Assembly: GCA_029059705.1 (NCBI GenBank)
Contig: JAIDVM010000030.1
Location: 1-59,147, forward strand
Source: Clostridia bacterium
GTDB lineage: Bacteria > Bacillota > Clostridia > Christensenellales > Borkfalkiaceae
DNA length: 59,147 bases
Direction: 5' to 3'
Positions 18,004 to 26,005 of the stretch are shown here, one piece after another. Both the position numbers and the translations under genes were made by a program. The stretch's first letter is position 1. Each line of letters begins with the position of its first letter. The notes beneath the pieces are model-generated. The model was not told the DNA's origin, did no database searches, and saw only the letters and a list, made by a program, of their open reading frames with translations.

Positions 18004-18231
18004 ATGAACGTTTGGTTCCACAAACAAAACAAACTCATTCAAGTACTTCTTCTGCTTATCCCCGTTGTAAACTGGATAGTGGAAATTTTGGTAAGATGGT
18101 CCTCTTTTGCAAAGAAGGGCGGCCTTTTAAGACTTATCGTCTGCATCATCGTCACCATTCCTTCCGGTGTAGTAATCGGCTGGCTCGACGCTATCTGGAC
18201 GTTAATCTTCAACAAACTTATTCTTGAATAA
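18004..18231 (+). CDS. Small two-segment membrane protein, paralogue of 17630
   Basis: This 75-residue protein has two hydrophobic segments (about 13-31 and 43-72) joined by a basic loop (RWSSFAKKGG). Its C-terminal half is similar to the gene at 17630. It has its own perfect promoter, AAAGGAG site and terminator, so it is a free-standing transcription unit. No known family is recognised. Confidence 0.75.
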   Translation: MNVWFHKQNKLIQVLLLLIPVVNWIVEILVRWSSFAKKGGLLRLIVCIIVTIPSGVVIGWLDAIWTLIFNKLILE

Positions 18232-18243
18232 TTAAAGAAATTG

Positions 18244-18277
18244 AAAACGGCTTCTCCTAACGGGGAAGCCGTTTTAT
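18244..18277 (+). terminator. Terminator after the small membrane gene
   Basis: AAAACGGCTTC pairs with GAAGCCGTTTT around a short loop, and the T-rich right arm supplies the U tract. It lies 12 bases after the stop. Confidence 0.85.
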
Positions 18278-18303
18278 TGCTTTTTGAAGGATAAGCTGTT
18301 TTG

Positions 18304-18369
18304 TTGTCATTCTGAACGGAGTGAAGAATCTTTTTAGTGTGAGATTCTTCGTTACACTCAGAATGACAA
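18304..18369. repeat. Long imperfect palindrome of the TGTCATTCTGA family
   Basis: TTGTCATTCTGA..AAGAATCT at the left is matched by AGATTCTT..TCAGAATGACAA at the right, giving a hairpin of about 28 bases per arm. It lies between two convergent genes. Related pieces occur at 1-30, 14351-14433 and 40115-40142. Elements of this type are widespread in intestinal Clostridia. Confidence 0.75.
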
Positions 18370-18426
18370 GTTTTTATCGGCTTTCCATTTAAAAAGTGGA
18401 GCTGTCGCATAGCAACTGAAAGGTGC

Positions 18427-18969
18427 TTAAACCTTAACTTCTTTAAAGGTTTTGCCGTCGAGGGTTTTAAAGTAAAAGGTTCCGTTATCGAAAAGAATGT
18501 AGCCGCGCCCGCTGTTTTCCTTTGGCAGCGAAACCGAGCCGGGGTTTAAGTGCAGATACGTTCCGTTCCCCGCGGTAACGCTTTCGCAGAGCGGTACGTG
18601 CGTGTGTCCCGTTATATAAACGTCGTTTTCGCAAAGGGGAGGGACTTCCCTGTGCCCGTGCGAAAGGTAAATGTTTACTCCGTCGGCAAAAACCGCCGCG
18701 TAGTCTGCGGTTACGGGGAAGGGCAAAACCATTTGGTCGACTTCGCTGTCGCAGTTGCCGCGCACGCACAAAATTCTTTCTTTAACCGCGCCCAAAGCTT
18801 CGGCAACCTTTGCGGGGGCGTAATCCTCGGGCAGCGGGTTTCTCGGCCCGTGATATAAAATATCGCCGAGCAAAAGCAGCTTGTCCGCGTTTTCGCGCTT
18901 GAAAGCCGCCAAAAGCCCGTTGCAATATTTGTTTGAACCGTGAATATCGCTCGCAATCACAAATTTCAT
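18427..18969 (-). CDS. yfcE: YfcE/MJ0936-type metallophosphoesterase
   Basis: The 180-residue protein belongs to the calcineurin-like phosphoesterases, which cleave phosphodiesters with two bound metals; the natural substrate is not known. Motifs are complete: SDIHGS, LLGDILYHGP, RGNCDSEVD, LSHGHRE and TGHTHVP. GGAGGAG precedes the ATG, and the start overlaps the stop of the HAD gene by four bases (ATGA), so the two are translated together. Confidence 0.9.
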   Translation of the reverse strand: MKFVIASDIHGSNKYCNGLLAAFKRENADKLLLLGDILYHGPRNPLPEDYAPAKVAEALGAVKERILCVRGNCDSEVDQMVLPFPVTADYAAVFADGVNIYLSHGHREVPPLCENDVYITGHTHVPLCESVTAGNGTYLHLNPGSVSLPKENSGRGYILFDNGTFYFKTLDGKTFKEVKV

Positions 18970-19754
18970 AAAAGCTCCTCCAGTTTTTTCATTACTCCCA
19001 AATCGGCGTTCGAGGGTACTTCGTCTTTGAATTTTTCTTTAAGTCCCGCAAATGCGTTCGCCACGACAAAGGGGTGACCGCAAGCTTGCAGCATTTCCAA
19101 ATCGTTCATGTGGTCGCCGAAGGCAAGGCAGTCGTCCTTTTCAAAGCCCAGCTCTTTCATCAGTTCTTTAAGGGCGTTGCCCTTGTTGGCTTTAAGAGTG
19201 GAAACGTCGAGCCAGTCGAAGCCCGAAGCCATAACCCGCAAGCCGGATAACTTGGGTGCAAGCAGCGGCGCGCCGTGGTTTGCGCTGGGCGGAGCTTCGT
19301 CCCAAACGGAAATTTTAATAACTTCAACGTCGTTTGCAAGCTTTTTAAGGCTTTTAACCTGCCTGCACGAAGAATAAGACCTTTTAACCACTTCGATAAA
19401 AGCGGGGTTGCCGCTTTGGTAATATGCGCAGTCCGCGCACGATAACAGGGGATAAAGCCCGCTTATTTTTTCAACGGCTTCAAGCGTTTTTAAAACGTCC
19501 TCTTTCGGGGTGGGGTTGGAATAAATTATTTTGCCGCCGAACCAAACTATGCCGCCGTTTTCGGCGATAATCGCAATTTCGTTTAAAACGGGCGAAAACA
19601 GTTTTTTAAGGTTTGGCAGCTGCCGTCCGCTCGCGGGAGTGAAAATTATTCCCTTTTTGCGCAGTTCCTTAATAAGCGGAAACAGCCTTTCGGGCAAAAT
19701 CTTGCTCGGCGGCAGCAGCGTTCCGTCTAAGTCGCTTGCTATAAGCTTAATCAT
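18966..19754 (-). CDS. Cof-type HAD-superfamily phosphatase
   Basis: This 262-residue protein is a HAD phosphatase of the Cof/YidA group, acting on small phosphorylated metabolites, often sugar phosphates. Motif I is ASDLDGTLL (Asp8, Asp10), motif II TPASGR, and motif IV FGDHMNDLEML. The cap domain lies between, at about residues 80-190. The ATG lies only six bases from the -10 box of its promoter, so the message should be leaderless. It is co-transcribed with yfcE. Confidence 0.9.
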   Translation of the reverse strand: MIKLIASDLDGTLLPPSKILPERLFPLIKELRKKGIIFTPASGRQLPNLKKLFSPVLNEIAIIAENGGIVWFGGKIIYSNPTPKEDVLKTLEAVEKISGLYPLLSCADCAYYQSGNPAFIEVVKRSYSSCRQVKSLKKLANDVEVIKISVWDEAPPSANHGAPLLAPKLSGLRVMASGFDWLDVSTLKANKGNALKELMKELGFEKDDCLAFGDHMNDLEMLQACGHPFVVANAFAGLKEKFKDEVPSNADLGVMKKLEELL

Positions 19755-19760
19755 ATAAAA

Positions 19761-19789
19761 ATTATATAATTTCGTTGTGATTTTGTCAA
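19761..19789 (-). promoter_or_regulatory. Promoter giving a leaderless HAD message
   Basis: On the minus strand, TTGACA (19784-19789) and TATAAT (19761-19766) are spaced by 17 bases. Only TTTTAT separates the -10 box from the ATG, so transcription should start at or beside the A of ATG. Confidence 0.88.
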
Positions 19790-19792
19790 TCT

Positions 19793-21241
19793 TTACATAA
19801 GAGGGGCGAAGAGCTTTAATATAAAGCGGTAAAACCGCGCGTGCGGCAAAAGCCGTTCTTCCTTTAAGGGGTGCGACAGGGTTAAGCTTTTGTTAAAGTC
19901 GCGCAAAGCCGCCGCGCACATTTCGCCCGAAAAAGCCGCGCCGCACTCGAAGTTGAAGCGGGTGGAGCGGTAGTCAAGATTATAGCTCCCCAAAAACGCC
20001 ACGTCGTCGCAAATCACGCACTTTGCGTGCATAAAGCCGGGGGTAAATTCAAAAACCTTAACGCCGCTCTTTGCAACTTCGTGCGCAAACGCCTTCGACA
20101 GCCCGAAGGCGTATTTTTTGTCGGGGATATGCGGCAGAATAATCTTTACGTCCACGCCGCGCTTCGCCGCAAATTCAAGCGCGGAAATAACCTTTGCGCT
20201 GCCGCAAAAGTAGGGGGTGGTTATATAAACGCGCTCCTTTGCGTTGTTTACGGCGTAAACAAACGCGTCCTCGAAAAAGCCTTTGTGCGGCGGGCTGTCG
20301 TAATAGGGCAGGCAAAAAAACCTGCCGTCCGCGGGCAAATTAACCGTGCAACCGTCGCCCCAGACGGATAAAAACATTCCCTCGAAAACCTTTGCCGCCC
20401 CGCCGTAAACTGCCAGTCCCGTGTCCTTCCAATAGCCGTAAGGGCTTGTAATATTCGCGTATTCGTCGGCAAGGTTAAATCCGCCCGTAAAGGCGACTTT
20501 GCCGTCTACGGTAATTATTTTACGGTGGTCGCGCAGGTTTAAGCTTGCGCGGGGCAAGGGGGTTAAGCGGTGAAAAATTTTCACCTTTACGCCGTTTGAT
20601 TTAAGCCTTTTTAAATCCTTGCGGCTTATTTTAAACGCCGAGCCCACGCCGTCGATTAAAAGCCGCACCTCGGCGCCGTTTTCGCGCGCTTTTTGCACGG
20701 CGGTAATGAACGAATTGAAAATTTTCCCCCGCCCGATTATAAAAAATTCCACAAAAACGCTGCGCTTTGCCCTTTCTATTTCGCGGCAAACGGAGCTGAA
20801 AAATTCCGCGCCGTCGGCAAAATATGTTGCCTTTTCATAGCCCGCAAGCCCCGTGCCGCAGGTTTTTTGCGCCGCGGGGGCAAGGCTTTTTAAAAGGTCG
20901 GTTTGCGGCAAATTTGCGCTTTCGCCTGCTTGCGCGGTTACTTTAAGCGCGCCGCTGCAAGGCTGTATTTTAAACGTGGCGAAAAAGTATATCAGCGCCC
21001 CCGCCACGGGCAATGCGGTTATTAAAACGAACCAGGCGCACTTAACCTCGGGCGCGCCCTTGCGCGAAAACAGCACGCACGCGGCAATTGCGTTTAAAAG
21101 CCACACTACGGCAAAGGCGAGCGCAAGCGGAAGGACGGAGGGGAGGGTTAGGCATAAAAAAATAATTGCGGCAACCTGCGCCGCAATTAAAACCAAATAT
21201 AAAAAATTAATCGAAAAAATCGTTTTTACAAGTTTGCGCAT
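19793..21241 (-). CDS. cls: Cardiolipin synthase (phospholipase D family)
   Basis: It joins phosphatidylglycerol units to make cardiolipin at the membrane. The 482-residue protein has two N-terminal transmembrane segments (about 10-30 and 35-56) and two HKD motifs: HRKIITVDGKVAFTGG near residue 240 and HAKCVICDDVAFLGSYN near residue 414. Length matches the family. The ATG is 15 bases after the stop of the MDR gene on the same strand, and no ribosome binding site is visible, so expression from the MDR promoter is likely. Confidence 0.93.
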   Translation of the reverse strand: MRKLVKTIFSINFLYLVLIAAQVAAIIFLCLTLPSVLPLALAFAVVWLLNAIAACVLFSRKGAPEVKCAWFVLITALPVAGALIYFFATFKIQPCSGALKVTAQAGESANLPQTDLLKSLAPAAQKTCGTGLAGYEKATYFADGAEFFSSVCREIERAKRSVFVEFFIIGRGKIFNSFITAVQKARENGAEVRLLIDGVGSAFKISRKDLKRLKSNGVKVKIFHRLTPLPRASLNLRDHRKIITVDGKVAFTGGFNLADEYANITSPYGYWKDTGLAVYGGAAKVFEGMFLSVWGDGCTVNLPADGRFFCLPYYDSPPHKGFFEDAFVYAVNNAKERVYITTPYFCGSAKVISALEFAAKRGVDVKIILPHIPDKKYAFGLSKAFAHEVAKSGVKVFEFTPGFMHAKCVICDDVAFLGSYNLDYRSTRFNFECGAAFSGEMCAAALRDFNKSLTLSHPLKEERLLPHARFYRFILKLFAPLM

Positions 21242-21256
21242 AAAATTATGCGGCTG

Positions 21257-22279
21257 TCAGAGCACCATTTTCAAAACGGTCATTTTGCACGTTCTGGGGG
21301 AGTTAATCAAGGGGCTTTTTTCGTCTAAAAGCTGCGCGGGGTTGTATTCCGTGAGAATTTCTTTTTCGAAGAAGTCTATGTTCACGGCGTTGTGCGTAAG
21401 CATATTAATGACGGTGTCGGTATAGCCGTAGGCGTTGGAAACACCCGTAACCGTTAAATCCTTTTCCAAAACGGCGCGCGCGTCTATGCTGGAATTGCGC
21501 GCGGACGCAACGCTTATTACCACGGTTTTGCCGTCGGCGACAATTCTTGTGGTAATGGGAAGGGGAAGGTTGGTAGCTGCGCAGTATACCGCCGCGTCGC
21601 ACAAGCTTCCGCTGGTTGCGTTTTTTACGTTTTCGGTTAAATCGTCGTCAGCCGCAAACGCGTAATAAATTCCGCATTTTTTTGCGGTTGCAAGGTTTGC
21701 GGGGTTGTTGTCAATCAATATGGGCACAACCTTGTGGTATTGCAAAACCTGAGCTATCAGGTTGCCCGAAAAACTGCCGCCTACAACGGCAACTCTCTGA
21801 CCTGCCGAAAGATTAAGTTTGTCGTAAATATTTTCGGCAATACCAATCGTTTCTATGCAGAGGGCGTGAAAATCGCTTACCGAATCGGGAAGGGGGGCAA
21901 CCTGAGTGTAATCGCACACCACAAAGTCGCGCATAAATCCGTCGAAATCCCTGCCCGCGGTAAAAACGTGCGCGCAGTTTTTGGGCTTGCCCGTTTTGCA
22001 GGGCAGGCATTGCCCGCACTCGCGGGTGGGGTTAAAATAAACGCGCGTGCCCTTTTCCACGCCGTAGCAGTTTTCGCCCGCTTCGGTAACTATGCCCACG
22101 GCGGCGCGCCCCAAAACCTTGGGATATTCCGCCTCCATTAGGCCGTTGTACAAAAGAGCGTCCATGTCGGTAAGCATAAGGTGCGAAACCTTAACCTTAA
22201 CCTGTGTGGGGGAAGTGACGTTTATGCTGCGCGGCTCGTTGACGAGCGTTTTTGCGCCTTTTAAAATCCAATTCTCCAT
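21257..22279 (-). CDS. MDR-family (zinc alcohol dehydrogenase-like) protein without the catalytic zinc site
   Basis: The 340-residue protein has the fold of medium-chain dehydrogenases, with the structural zinc loop CGQCLPCKTGKPKNC and a nucleotide-binding segment VAVVGGSFSGN. The catalytic ligands are missing: the usual GICGTD is HLMLTD (Cys replaced by Met), and the usual GHE is GRA. It may therefore use another chemistry or be a non-catalytic relative. Its promoter is 12 bases before the ATG. It could be a sugar-alcohol or sorbitol-type dehydrogenase descendant; substrate unknown. Confidence 0.8.
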   Translation of the reverse strand: MENWILKGAKTLVNEPRSINVTSPTQVKVKVSHLMLTDMDALLYNGLMEAEYPKVLGRAAVGIVTEAGENCYGVEKGTRVYFNPTRECGQCLPCKTGKPKNCAHVFTAGRDFDGFMRDFVVCDYTQVAPLPDSVSDFHALCIETIGIAENIYDKLNLSAGQRVAVVGGSFSGNLIAQVLQYHKVVPILIDNNPANLATAKKCGIYYAFAADDDLTENVKNATSGSLCDAAVYCAATNLPLPITTRIVADGKTVVISVASARNSSIDARAVLEKDLTVTGVSNAYGYTDTVINMLTHNAVNIDFFEKEILTEYNPAQLLDEKSPLINSPRTCKMTVLKMVL

Positions 22280-22291
22280 AGCTTATTGCCC

Positions 22292-22320
22292 ATTATACGC
22301 TTTTAGGCGGATATTTGCAA
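22292..22320 (-). promoter_or_regulatory. Promoter giving a nearly leaderless MDR message
   Basis: On the minus strand, TTGCAA (22315-22320) and TATAAT (22292-22297) are spaced by 17 bases. The ATG follows the -10 box by 12 bases, leaving a 5' end of about five bases and no ribosome binding site. Confidence 0.75.
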
Positions 22321-22374
22321 CTAAAAAGAGGCAGAAATTTTTTTGCGGGATTTTAAAAGACGGCGGAAAAACAA

Positions 22375-22404
22375 TTGACTATTCAAATTGAATTGTTATA
22401 TAAT
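22375..22404 (+). promoter_or_regulatory. Promoter of rpmE
   Basis: TTGACT (22375-22380) and TATAAT (22399-22404) with an 18-base spacer. A GAGGTGAT ribosome binding site precedes the ATG at 22442. Confidence 0.85.
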
Positions 22405-22441
22405 AGTCGGGTAATAGAAGAAATTAAGCGAGGTGATAGCC

Positions 22442-22645
22442 ATGAAGCCCGAAATACATCCCGAATACCACGAGGTAACGGTTGTGTGCGCTTGCGGTGC
22501 TACTTTCACAACGGGCACTACTAAAAACGTAGAGACGTTGAAGGTTGATATCTGCAACAAGTGCCATCCTTTCTTCACAGGCAAACAAAAGCTTGTCGAT
22601 ACCGGCGGCCGTGTAGATAAGTTCAAGAAAAGATACAATATTTAA
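22442..22645 (+). CDS. rpmE: 50S ribosomal protein L31, zinc form
   Basis: L31 bridges the subunits at the central protuberance. The ATG at 22442 is chosen over a GTG at 22433, which lies inside the ribosome binding site. The 67-residue product starts [22 protein letters not shown] and CNKC give the four cysteines of the zinc form. It is followed by a terminator, then the YqhQ-PrmC gene, the usual order in Clostridia. Confidence 0.95.
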   Translation: MKPEIHPEYHEVTVVCACGATFTTGTTKNVETLKVDICNKCHPFFTGKQKLVDTGGRVDKFKKRYNI

Positions 22646-22652
22646 AGGTTAC

Positions 22653-22682
22653 GGCTCCAAAATAATTTTGGAGCCTTCTTTT
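22653..22682 (+). terminator. Terminator of rpmE
   Basis: GGCTCCAAAAT and ATTTTGGAGCC form a perfect stem, followed by TTCTTTT. It lies seven bases after the rpmE stop and probably cuts transcription before the next gene at least in part. Confidence 0.88.
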
Positions 22683-22721
22683 AAATTCGCCCTTTGAATA
22701 AAATATAGACCGAGTGAGTAA

Positions 22722-24593
22722 ATGTCCGAAAAGAAAGTAAAAACCGAAAAAGAGCCTAAGAAGAAAAAAGGCGCCAAAAACTGCACGTATATAGGCGGTC
22801 AGGCGGTTTTGGAAGGCGTTATGATGATGGGTAAAACGTGCATGGCAACCGCCGTGCGCGACCCCGACGGCGCCGTACAGATTGAGGCGCGGCGCATTAA
22901 GCGCGGCAACGCCGCAAAAACCGCGGCTAAAATACCGTTTGTGCGCGGGGTGGTAAACCTTGTTTCGTCTTTGGTGCGCGGGATTAAAACTTTGTCGCGT
23001 TCGGCTGCCGTTTACGGCGACGAAGCCGACGAGGAAGAGCCCGGCAAGGTTCAAAAATGGTTTGTCGAAAAATTTAAAGTCAGCCTTATGGACGTGGTTA
23101 CGGGGCTGGGCATGGTCATAGGCATTCTGCTTGCCGTGGGCATATTTTTCGTGTTGCCCAACTATCTGGTGGGGCTTTTAACCGAAGCCTATCCCGAAGT
23201 CTTTCAAACCCGCATAGGCGGGCTATGGTCGGGGCTGTTGCTCGGCGGCATAAAGCTTGTTATCTTTCTCGCTTATCTGGGGCTAATCCTTTTGTTAAAG
23301 GATATCCGCAGGTTATACAGATATCACGGCGCGGAGCATAAAACCATTAACGCTTACGAACAAGGCGTGGAGCTCGTGCCCGAAAAGGTTGCCGAATGTT
23401 CGCGCATACACGACAGATGCGGGACTTCGTTCCTCTTTATCGTGCTGTTCATAAACATAGTAATTTATTCGGTATTGAGATGGGCTTGCTACGTAAACGA
23501 AATAGAAAACCCCGCTTTGCGATACTTTACGGGTTTGGAGCTTGAAATTTTGCTGCTTCCCGTAATTGCGGGCGTGGCTTACGAGGTGTTAAAGCTGCTT
23601 GCAAAGTACGACAACCGTTTCGTGCGGGCGTTAAAAGCGCCGGGCATGCTGCTGCAAAAATATTTAACCACGCGCGAGCCCGACGAAAAAATGATTGAAG
23701 TGGCAATTGCCGCATTTAAAAAGGTGCTTGAAATGGACGCGGACGAAAAGGTGCCCGAAACGGTTTTCGTTACGAGCGGGATACTTTCGAAAATGCTCGA
23801 AGAAACCAAAAAGAAATTCGCCGAAAAGGAAATAGACGAAAGCGACGCGGAATGGATTTACGCCATAGTCCTCGGCTTGCACCGCAGCGACTTAAAGCAC
23901 GAAAGAACGGTTAAGCCTTCGGAAAGCAAGCGCATATCCGAAATCGTCGAACAACGGCTTGCGGGCAGACCGCTTTGGTATATAATCGGCGACACCGAGT
24001 TTTGCAACTGCAAAATAAAGGTTGACGAGCGCGCTTTAATTCCCCGTCCCGAAACGGAAATTCTTGCGGATACTGTTATCCGCAGCGTTGAGGATAACGA
24101 CAAGGTGCTGGATATGTGCACGGGCTCGGGCTGCATTGCCGTTGCGGTGGCAAAGGCGTGCAAGGGCAGGGGCGTAAGCGTAACCGCAGCCGACGTTTCG
24201 GACGCGGCGATAATGCTTGCCAAGGAAAACGCAAATTTAAACAGCGTGGACGTAAGCTTTGTTGTGAGCGATTTGTTTAAAAACGTTCACGGCAGATATA
24301 ACATAATCGTCTGCAACCCGCCCTATATAAAGAGCACGGAAATCCCCTATTTGCAGCGCGAGGTGCGCGAGCACGAACCGCGCGTGGCTTTGGACGGCGG
24401 CGAGGACGGGCTTGAATTTTACCGCAGACTTGCAAGCGAGGTTAAAAGCTATTTAACCAAGGACGGCATGCTCATTATGGAGTGCGGCGAAGGGCAGACT
24501 ACCGAAATTTTGCAAATTTTCCCTAAACGCGATTACGCCATAGTTTTAAAGGATTTGGCGGGCGTTGAAAGGTTTTTAAAAATAGTATTTTAG
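22722..24593 (+). CDS. prmC: Fusion of YqhQ (DUF1385) and PrmC release-factor methyltransferase
   Basis: Residues about 20-315 match the DUF1385/YqhQ membrane family (YIGGQAVLEGVMMMG start, several transmembrane segments, YHGAEHKTINAYE and CSRIHDRCGTSF). Residues about 340-623 are PrmC, which methylates the Gln of the GGQ motif of release factors using SAM: motif I VLDMCTGSGCIAVAVAK and the substrate motif NPPY at residues 532-535. The two are separate adjacent genes in most Clostridia; here no stop lies between them. The substrate gene prfA follows directly. A frameshift or sequencing join is not suggested, since the frame is clean. Confidence 0.92.
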   Translation: MSEKKVKTEKEPKKKKGAKNCTYIGGQAVLEGVMMMGKTCMATAVRDPDGAVQIEARRIKRGNAAKTAAKIPFVRGVVNLVSSLVRGIKTLSRSAAVYGDEADEEEPGKVQKWFVEKFKVSLMDVVTGLGMVIGILLAVGIFFVLPNYLVGLLTEAYPEVFQTRIGGLWSGLLLGGIKLVIFLAYLGLILLLKDIRRLYRYHGAEHKTINAYEQGVELVPEKVAECSRIHDRCGTSFLFIVLFINIVIYSVLRWACYVNEIENPALRYFTGLELEILLLPVIAGVAYEVLKLLAKYDNRFVRALKAPGMLLQKYLTTREPDEKMIEVAIAAFKKVLEMDADEKVPETVFVTSGILSKMLEETKKKFAEKEIDESDAEWIYAIVLGLHRSDLKHERTVKPSESKRISEIVEQRLAGRPLWYIIGDTEFCNCKIKVDERALIPRPETEILADTVIRSVEDNDKVLDMCTGSGCIAVAVAKACKGRGVSVTAADVSDAAIMLAKENANLNSVDVSFVVSDLFKNVHGRYNIIVCNPPYIKSTEIPYLQREVREHEPRVALDGGEDGLEFYRRLASEVKSYLTKDGMLIMECGEGQTTEILQIFPKRDYAIVLKDLAGVERFLKIVF

Positions 24594-24595
24594 TT

Positions 24596-24721
24596 AAAAA
24601 AACGCATATAAGCAGCGCAATACTGTGTTGAACTGCGGCAACTTTCAGTCATTTACATCTGTGTAAACTCCTTCAAGTTATCCTCGTTCGCCTTGTCTTG
24701 CTTGCTTCTCTGCGTTTTTTT
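24596..24721. repeat. Post-stop hairpin repeat, copy 5 (after prmC)
   Basis: AAAAAAACGCA (24596-24606) pairs with TGCGTTTTTTT (24711-24721), giving a perfect 11-base terminal stem whose right arm is a U tract. Apical stem TTTAC/GTAAA; AACTT/AAGTT also pairs. It starts two bases after the prmC stop. This copy could work as a terminator or attenuator before prfA. Confidence 0.8.
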
Positions 24722-24745
24722 GTTTTAAATAAGGTGGCTTTATTT

Positions 24746-25822
24746 ATGAAAAAAGAAATGTTCGGCAAATTAAAAGCCGTTTATGAAAGATATATCGAAT
24801 TGTCCGAAAAAATGAGTGACCCCGCGGTTATTTCGGACACCGCCGAGTGGACGAAAATAGCCAAAGCTCAGGCGGAAATAGCCGAAACCGCCCAAAAATA
24901 CGCCGAATACGTAGAGGTTGAAAGGCAAATGAACGCCGCGCAGGAAGAGGTTAAGCGCGAAAGCGACCCCGACATGAAAGCCATGTTCGAGGAAGAGGCC
25001 GAAAGCTGCAAAAAGCGCGCGGAGGAGCTTACCGAAGAGCTTAAAATTCTGCTTTTGCCCAAGGACAAAAACGACGACCGAAACTGCATAATGGAAATCC
25101 GCGGCGGCGCGGGCGGCGAGGAGGCGGCGCTGTTTGCTTACGAGCTGTACAGAATGTACATCATTTACTGCGAGCACCACCGCCTTAAAATAGAGGAAGT
25201 GGACAAAAACGAAACCGAGCTCGGCGGCATAAAGGAAGTGGTTTTAAACATAACGGGCAAGGACGCTTATAAACAGCTTAAATTCGAAAGCGGCGTGCAC
25301 CGTGTTCAGCGCGTGCCCGAAACGGAGTCGCAGGGCAGAGTTCACACTTCCACCGCAACCGTTGCCGTTTTGCCCGAAGCCGAGGACGTGGAAGTTGAAA
25401 TCAAGGACGAGGATATCCGCGTGGACGTTTACCGTTCTTCGGGCGCGGGCGGGCAAAAGGTAAACAAAACCGAAACCGCAATACGCATAACGCACTTCCC
25501 CACGGGCTTGGTGGTAACCTGTCAGGACGAACGCAGCCAGCTTAAAAACAAGGACAAAGCCTTTAAGGTGCTGCGCTCGCGGCTTTACGATTTTTATAAT
25601 TCGCAAAACCGTTCGGCTTACGACGAGCACAGAAAATCGCTCGTTGGCACGGGCGACAGGAGCGAGCGCATACGCACTTACAACTTCCCGCAAGGGCGCG
25701 TAACCGACCACCGCATAGGGCTTTCGCAGTATAATCTGACCGAATTCATTATGGGTGATATAGACAGCATGATAGAAGCTTTGACCATTGCCGACCGCGA
25801 GCGGCAACTCGCGGGAGAATAA
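24746..25822 (+). CDS. prfA: Peptide chain release factor 1
   Basis: RF1 reads UAA and UAG and releases the finished protein. The frame opens at 24698 inside the hairpin repeat, but the ATG at 24746 follows AAGGTGG and gives 358 residues, the usual size. The stop-codon-reading PxT motif is PET in RVPETESQGR, and the catalytic motif is GAGGQ in SSGAGGQKVNKTETA. Its methylating enzyme is encoded just upstream. Confidence 0.96.
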   Translation: MKKEMFGKLKAVYERYIELSEKMSDPAVISDTAEWTKIAKAQAEIAETAQKYAEYVEVERQMNAAQEEVKRESDPDMKAMFEEEAESCKKRAEELTEELKILLLPKDKNDDRNCIMEIRGGAGGEEAALFAYELYRMYIIYCEHHRLKIEEVDKNETELGGIKEVVLNITGKDAYKQLKFESGVHRVQRVPETESQGRVHTSTATVAVLPEAEDVEVEIKDEDIRVDVYRSSGAGGQKVNKTETAIRITHFPTGLVVTCQDERSQLKNKDKAFKVLRSRLYDFYNSQNRSAYDEHRKSLVGTGDRSERIRTYNFPQGRVTDHRIGLSQYNLTEFIMGDIDSMIEALTIADRERQLAGE

Positions 25823-25937
25823 ATGCGTATCTGCTTCGCAATACTTTGTCAAGCTCCGCGCCGCCTCAATCGTGTACGGTTTAGTACACTCATTCGGTGG
25901 TGCTCGCTTTCCTCGTCTTGCTGGCATCTCCGCATTT
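25821..25937. repeat. Post-stop hairpin repeat, copy 6 (after prfA)
   Basis: AAATGCG (25821-25827, overlapping the prfA stop codon) pairs with CGCATTT (25931-25937). The apical stem is GTGTAC/GTACAC, longer and different from other copies but fully complementary. GCGCCGCC/GGTGGTGC forms the middle stem. Confidence 0.8.
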
Positions 25938-25970
25938 TAGGTTATCGGTTGCCGCTTCCGCAAGGGCTTG

Positions 25971-25999
25971 TTGACAGCGGAAAAAATTTGTAATATAAT
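25971..25999 (+). promoter_or_regulatory. Promoter giving a leaderless regulator message
   Basis: TTGACA (25971-25976) and TATAAT (25994-25999), perfect boxes with a 17-base spacer. The ATG of the regulator starts at 26006, six bases after the -10 box, where transcription itself should begin. A self-binding operator could overlap, but none is clear. Confidence 0.88.
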
Positions 26000-26005
26000 A
26001 AAAAC

